Shown here piece after piece: positions 60,344-64,000 of a stretch of 64,000 nt of DNA (the stretch's first letter is position 1; each line of letters begins with the position of its first letter). The DNA is taken from the NCBI RefSeq assembly GCF_029076845.1, contig NZ_JARESE010000015.1, positions 1-64,000 of the forward strand, in the 5' to 3' direction. The notes beneath the pieces were generated by a model. The model saw only the letters and a program-made list of their open reading frames with translations, was not told the DNA's origin and did not search any database. The translations under genes and the position numbers were made by a program. This DNA is from Novosphingobium album (ex Liu et al. 2023) (lineage in GTDB: Bacteria; Pseudomonadota; Alphaproteobacteria; Sphingomonadales; Sphingomonadaceae).

Positions 60344-61090
60344 TTAAGGCTGCTGGCCGGGCGGGAGCGGATCGTCGACGGCGTCGGCGCCGAGGCCGGC
60401 GCCCAGGCCCATGCCGCCACCGATCCCCATGCCCATGCCCATTCCGCCGCCCATTCCGCCGCCCATGCCACTGCCGCCGCCACCTTGCCGCGCGCCGTCC
60501 TTGCCGCTTTCGCCTTTCGTCCGCCCGCCGGAAGCCAATGGCCGCGCGGGCCCTTGCGTCGGGATCGCGAGGTCGGCCGGGATCGGATCGAGATCGAGCG
60601 CCTCGCGCACGAAATCGCGCAGCGAGACGACCAGCTCGTGCGTGTGCACGGGCCGCCCGGCGACCAGTTCGCGCGCGGCGCGCTCGGCCAGGCGGACCTG
60701 TTCCTCGGTGCCCAGCAGGATGATGTCGGACAAGGCGGCCTCCACCGCGTCGCGGATGCGGCGCGCGCGGTCCGATCCTTCCGCGCCGGCGGCGGCCGGC
60801 TCGGCCATGTTCTCGCCGGCGTCCTCACCCGCCTCCGGCGCGCGCCGACGCAAGTCGCGCAGATGCGTGGGATCGACCGCCAGGTTGCCGGTGAACGAGC
60901 CGCCCAGCGTCTTGTAAGCCGCGATCAGCGTGCGCAGCCGTTCGTTGATCTGGCGGTTCATCCGCTCGCGCCGCTGCTGGATCGTGACCATCATCACCAG
61001 CCGGATGCCGACGCCGATTAGCGTGACGAGCGCCAGGCCGATCACCGTGGCGATCACGCTTTGCCATGAACTGAAGTCGATATTGCGCAA
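60344..61090 (-). CDS. Hypothetical membrane protein with Gly/Met-rich tail
   Basis: This 248-residue protein has one N-terminal membrane helix (about 12-34, VIATVIGLALVTLIGVGIRL) and a conserved-looking cytoplasmic region: RERMNRQINERLRTLIAAYK, TLGGSFTGNLAVDPTHLRDL, then RIRDAVEAALSDIILLGTEE and HTHELVVSLRDFVREALDLD. A tail of repeated Gly-Met follows (about 205-238). I do not know a function for the family. The tail repeat is unusual and may mediate self-association. It is convergent with the GGDEF gene and divergent from the carotenoid gene. Confidence 0.7.
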   Translation of the reverse strand: MRNIDFSSWQSVIATVIGLALVTLIGVGIRLVMMVTIQQRRERMNRQINERLRTLIAAYKTLGGSFTGNLAVDPTHLRDLRRRAPEAGEDAGENMAEPAAAGAEGSDRARRIRDAVEAALSDIILLGTEEQVRLAERAARELVAGRPVHTHELVVSLRDFVREALDLDPIPADLAIPTQGPARPLASGGRTKGESGKDGARQGGGGSGMGGGMGGGMGMGMGIGGGMGLGAGLGADAVDDPLPPGQQP

Positions 61091-61274
61091 CGGGCTTCTC
61101 CGAGGGGGCCGGGGCGGGCCCCGTGCCGGCCCAGCTTGCCAGATCGCGCCGGGCAGCGGAAGCGGCAGGCGTCCCTGGCAGGCAAGGCGCGGGGCAGCGC
61201 CTAGTGGCGATCACGCCATGGCTGTGATATCCCTTGGCCGCGCGCGGGCGTGGGGCAAGCGATCGGGGGATCGG

Positions 61275-62078
61275 ATGGAACGTATGGTGCGGACGGCGGC
61301 CTGGGCGGTCTTCGCCCTTCTGGCTTATTTCATCGTTGCCGGCATCCTCGACTACTGGCTGGCCTTGCCCGCGCCGGGCAACATCGGCTTCGTGCCGACT
61401 TTCACGCTGTTCTCGCTGCTCCATGCCTGGGCGATGCTGGGCGGCCGGCGCGCGGCGCTGTTCTTCGGGCTGACCGTGGTGATCTCCTACATCGTCGAGG
61501 AACTGGGCGTGCGCACAGGGGTGATCTTCGGCCCATACCATTACAGCGACCAGCTTGGTTTCAAGCTCAGCCACGTGCCGGTGCTGATCCCGCTGGGCTG
61601 GTTCATGATGATCTATCCGTCGTGGGTGGTGGCGCAGGCGCTGCTGCGCGGCGTGGATGTGCGCAGGCCCGCCGGGATGGCGGCGCTGGCGCTTTTCTCG
61701 GCACTGGCCATGACCGGCTGGGACATGGTGATGGACCCGCCGATGGTCCGCGCCGGCGTGTGGGTGTGGCATGGGGGCGGACCCTATTTCGGCGTGCCGC
61801 TGCGCAACTATGTGGGCTGGGTGCTCAACACCTTCGTCATCTACCTCGTGTTCGACGCGGTGGACCGGGCGATCACCCGGCGGGAAGGGGCGGCGTACCG
61901 CTTCGGCGGTGCCTTCACGCTGCTGCCGATCCTGATCTACACGCTGTTCGCGGTGGGCTACGTGGCACCCGGCCGGCTGCCGCCGCTGACGGTCGTCGCC
62001 GTCTTCACCATGCTGCTGCCGGGGCTGCTGGCGCTGGCGCGCGTGCTGCTGCCGGCGGCGGACGAAAAGGCGCGCTGA
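61275..62078 (+). CDS. Carotenoid biosynthesis protein (CruF-like)
   Basis: The 267-residue protein with about seven hydrophobic segments belongs to the carotenoid biosynthesis (former DUF422) family. It has VISYIVEELGVRTGVIFGPY (about 74-93), HYSDQLGFKLSHVPVLIPLG, then WFMMIYPSWVV and MTGWDMVMDPPMV near residue 155. CruF-type members hydrate the psi-end of acyclic carotenoids; with no crt genes in the window the product is not certain. ATG 61275 with GGGGGA upstream was chosen; 61218 would add 19 residues. Confidence 0.83.
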   Translation: MERMVRTAAWAVFALLAYFIVAGILDYWLALPAPGNIGFVPTFTLFSLLHAWAMLGGRRAALFFGLTVVISYIVEELGVRTGVIFGPYHYSDQLGFKLSHVPVLIPLGWFMMIYPSWVVAQALLRGVDVRRPAGMAALALFSALAMTGWDMVMDPPMVRAGVWVWHGGGPYFGVPLRNYVGWVLNTFVIYLVFDAVDRAITRREGAAYRFGGAFTLLPILIYTLFAVGYVAPGRLPPLTVVAVFTMLLPGLLALARVLLPAADEKAR

Positions 62079-62092
62079 GCCTTCCGCCGGTT

Positions 62093-64000
62093 CTACCGCT
62101 TCGCCTTGTCCGCCAGCAATCCCGCCGTCAGCACTTGCGGCAACTGTTCGGGCGCGCCGCCGCTGGCCGGGTACCACATGTAAAGCGGCACGCCGGCCGC
62201 GCCTTGCGCGGTGAGGTAGCGGGTGATCTCGGGATCGCGGCGCGTCCAGTCGCCGCGCAGCACGATCACGCCGGCTTTGGCGAAAGCCGCGCGGGTTTCC
62301 TCACGCTCGATCGCGACTTCCTCGTTGACCTTGCAGGTCAGGCACCAGTCGGCGGTGAACCAGACGAACACCGGCTTGCCGCTGGCGCGCGCATCGGCCA
62401 GCGCGGTTTCGCTGAACGGCCTGGCATCGAGCACGCCGGCCGTCGCCGCCGTGGGCGCGCGCACCGTTCCGGGCAGGATCAGCGCCGCGACCGCGCCCAG
62501 CAGCGCCAGTTGCAGCACCACCTTGGCCGCCGGCCGCCCCGCGCGCTGGGCTCGGCCGGCTTGCACCAGGATGACCACGAGCATGACCGCAAGGCCGGTC
62601 GCGGCAAGCGCGAACTGGTCGCCGGCGGTCCGCCAGGCGAGCCAGGCCAGCGCCAGCGCGGTAAGGGCCATCGGCAGCGCCATCCAGCGGCGGAACACCG
62701 TCATCCACGCGCCGGGGCGCGGCAGCCGCCGCCGCAGCGCGGGAACGAAAGCCACCGCGAGGAACGGCAAGGCGATGCCAAGCCCCAGCGCGGCGAACAG
62801 CGCGAGCGCCGGCGCCACCGGCAGCAGCAGCGCGGCGCCCATCGCTGTGGCCATGAACGGCCCGGTGCACGGCGTCGCCACGAAGGCGGCGAGCAGCCCG
62901 GTGGCGAAGGCCCCTTGCGGCGAGCCTTGCGTGGCGAAGCCGGGCACGGCGAATTCGAAGGCGCCCAGGAAATTCGCGGTGATCCCCACCGCCAGCAGCA
63001 GCAGCGCGACGATCACCACCGGCTCCTGCAACTGGAAGGCCCAGCCCACTTCCTCTCCCGCCGCGCGCAGCGCCAGCAGGCCGCCGCCCAGCGCCAGGCA
63101 GGCGGCGATCACCCCGGCGGCATAGGCCAGCCCCTCGACCCGCGCGTGCGCCTCGCTTTCGCCGGCGCGGGCCAGGCTCAACGCCTTGAGGCTGAGGATC
63201 GGGAAGACGCAGGGCATCACATTGAGGATCAGCCCGCCCAGCAGCGCGCCGAGCAGCAGCAGCGGCAAGGCCGGCAGCTTGGGCGCGCCGCCGCTGGCCA
63301 CCGGGGTGCCGCCGGTGGGCACTGCGCCCGGATGGGCGGCAAAGGCGATGCCGTCGCCCATGTCGTTCAGCCGCAGCACGCCGGAAAGCGCCGGCACCGT
63401 GGGCGCCGCCGCCAGCCTGGGGCGCCGCAGCGTCACGATCAGGAGATCGCCCTTGCGGCGCAAGTCCTGCGGCGCGGCGTAATCGACCAGCTTGTCCTCG
63501 GCGATGAAGACATGCGGATCGGCCAGCGCCACGCTGGCGGGCAGCGGAATGCCCAGGCGGATCGTCTCGCCCGCCAGCGCGAAACGCACCGGCGCGTCGA
63601 GCGGGGCGGGCAGGCGGCGCAGCCATCGGTCGATATCGTGATCGTGCGCGACGGCGGGCGGGCCGGAGGCGACGCGGATCGTCGCGCGCAGTTCGCCGCT
63701 TTCGGGCACGCAGATCTCTTCGGTGCAGGCCAGCCAGCGCGCCTTCAGCACGATCGGCATCGGGCCGGGCGCGGTGTCGGCGGCGATCTCCAGCGGCACG
63801 ACGACGCCATAGGCGCCGTTGTAGACATGGTTCATCAGGCCCGAGACCAGCAGCGTCTCGGGCACCGGATAGCGCGGCTGGCCGATCCGCGCGGCGGCGG
63901 GCGCGGTCCACGCCAGCGTCATGCCAAGGCCCGCGTCGCCGGGATTGAGCCAGTAGCCGTGCCAGCCCTTGGCCGGCGTCATCACGATCACCAGATCAGT
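62093..64000 (-). CDS. DsbD/ScsB-type thiol-disulfide interchange protein (5' end outside window)
   Basis: The visible 636 residues lack a start: the frame stays open to the window end (TDLVIVMTPAKGWHGYWLNP), so the signal peptide and first strands are outside. An N-terminal periplasmic domain (about 1-220, with CTEEICVPESG) is followed by an eight-helix DsbD core carrying the paired cysteines in NVMPCVFPILSLKAL and ATPCTGPFMATAMG. A C-terminal thioredoxin domain ends it with WCLTCKVNEEV. The protein carries electrons from cytoplasmic thioredoxin to the periplasm. Stop at 62093, 14 bp after the convergent carotenoid gene. Confidence 0.9.
   Translation of the reverse strand, partial: TDLVIVMTPAKGWHGYWLNPGDAGLGMTLAWTAPAAARIGQPRYPVPETLLVSGLMNHVYNGAYGVVVPLEIAADTAPGPMPIVLKARWLACTEEICVPESGELRATIRVASGPPAVAHDHDIDRWLRRLPAPLDAPVRFALAGETIRLGIPLPASVALADPHVFIAEDKLVDYAAPQDLRRKGDLLIVTLRRPRLAAAPTVPALSGVLRLNDMGDGIAFAAHPGAVPTGGTPVASGGAPKLPALPLLLLGALLGGLILNVMPCVFPILSLKALSLARAGESEAHARVEGLAYAAGVIAACLALGGGLLALRAAGEEVGWAFQLQEPVVIVALLLLAVGITANFLGAFEFAVPGFATQGSPQGAFATGLLAAFVATPCTGPFMATAMGAALLLPVAPALALFAALGLGIALPFLAVAFVPALRRRLPRPGAWMTVFRRWMALPMALTALALAWLAWRTAGDQFALAATGLAVMLVVILVQAGRAQRAGRPAAKVVLQLALLGAVAALILPGTVRAPTAATAGVLDARPFSETALADARASGKPVFVWFTADWCLTCKVNEEVAIEREETRAAFAKAGVIVLRGDWTRRDPEITRYLTAQGAAGVPLYMWYPASGGAPEQLPQVLTAGLLADKAKR

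Overview
The window reads as chromosomal DNA of a high-GC alphaproteobacterium, most likely a sphingomonad (Novosphingobium/Sphingobium type). This rests on gene content (DUF1214 protein, bacterial sulfotransferases, LuxC/LuxE-like reductase pair, carotenoid protein) and on the style of the flagellar genes. The genus is an inference from the sequence alone.

Layout. 1-1.8 kb: a less GC-rich stretch with an IS21-type remnant (terminal repeats, frameshifted and truncated istA), a tRNA-Thr(CGT) gene on the minus strand, and a crotonase pseudogene. 2.0-20.7 kb: an accessory catabolic or modification region. It holds a DUF1214 protein, a sugar-phosphate isomerase-like TIM barrel, two sulfotransferases, an LLM flavin oxidoreductase, three short-chain dehydrogenases, a GFA protein, a DUF418 membrane protein, a VOC protein, an NTF2-like protein, an aldo/keto reductase, regulators of the LuxR, Crp and TetR types, and a LuxE-like/LuxC-like pair. 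That pair could make an aldehyde from a carboxylic acid, and no luxAB genes accompany it. 20.8-22.2 kb: a TetR regulator and an unrecognised 153-residue protein.

22.5-57.3 kb: a flagellar locus. On the minus strand run an atypical response regulator, fliS, fliD, flhB-fliR-fliQ-fliP-fliO-fliN-fliM-fliL-fliK-fliJ-fliI-fliH-fliG-fliF-fliE and a sigma-54 activator. fliC follows on the plus strand. Then come two SnoaL/NTF2-type genes, motB-motA, and flgL-flgK-flgJ-flgI-flgH-flgG-flgF-flgE-flgD-flgC-flgB, all minus. On the plus strand are a MotA/ExbB-like plus ExbD-like pair, flgA, flgM, flgN, a lytic transglycosylase, flhA and fliA. No chemotaxis genes, flhF/flhG, or flaF/flbT are visible.

Regulation can be read from the DNA. 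Two textbook sigma-54 promoters sit upstream of flgB and of the transglycosylase-flhA-fliA operon. A repeated element CTTAA-N15-[AG]CCG[CT]TCT lies in front of fliC, fliD and flgM, with a weaker copy before the extra Mot/Exb pair. This fits a cascade from the sigma-54 activator to FliA/FlgM to the late genes. Structural oddities are a short hook protein (FlgE), a FlgD without its C-terminal domain, a FliM without the N-terminal CheY-binding peptide, and a FlgJ split from its muramidase.

57.3-64 kb: a Pro/Thr-linker lipoprotein, a HAMP-GGDEF diguanylate cyclase, an unrecognised membrane protein with a Gly/Met tail, a carotenoid biosynthesis (CruF-like) protein, and a DsbD-type thiol reductase whose N-terminus lies beyond the window end.
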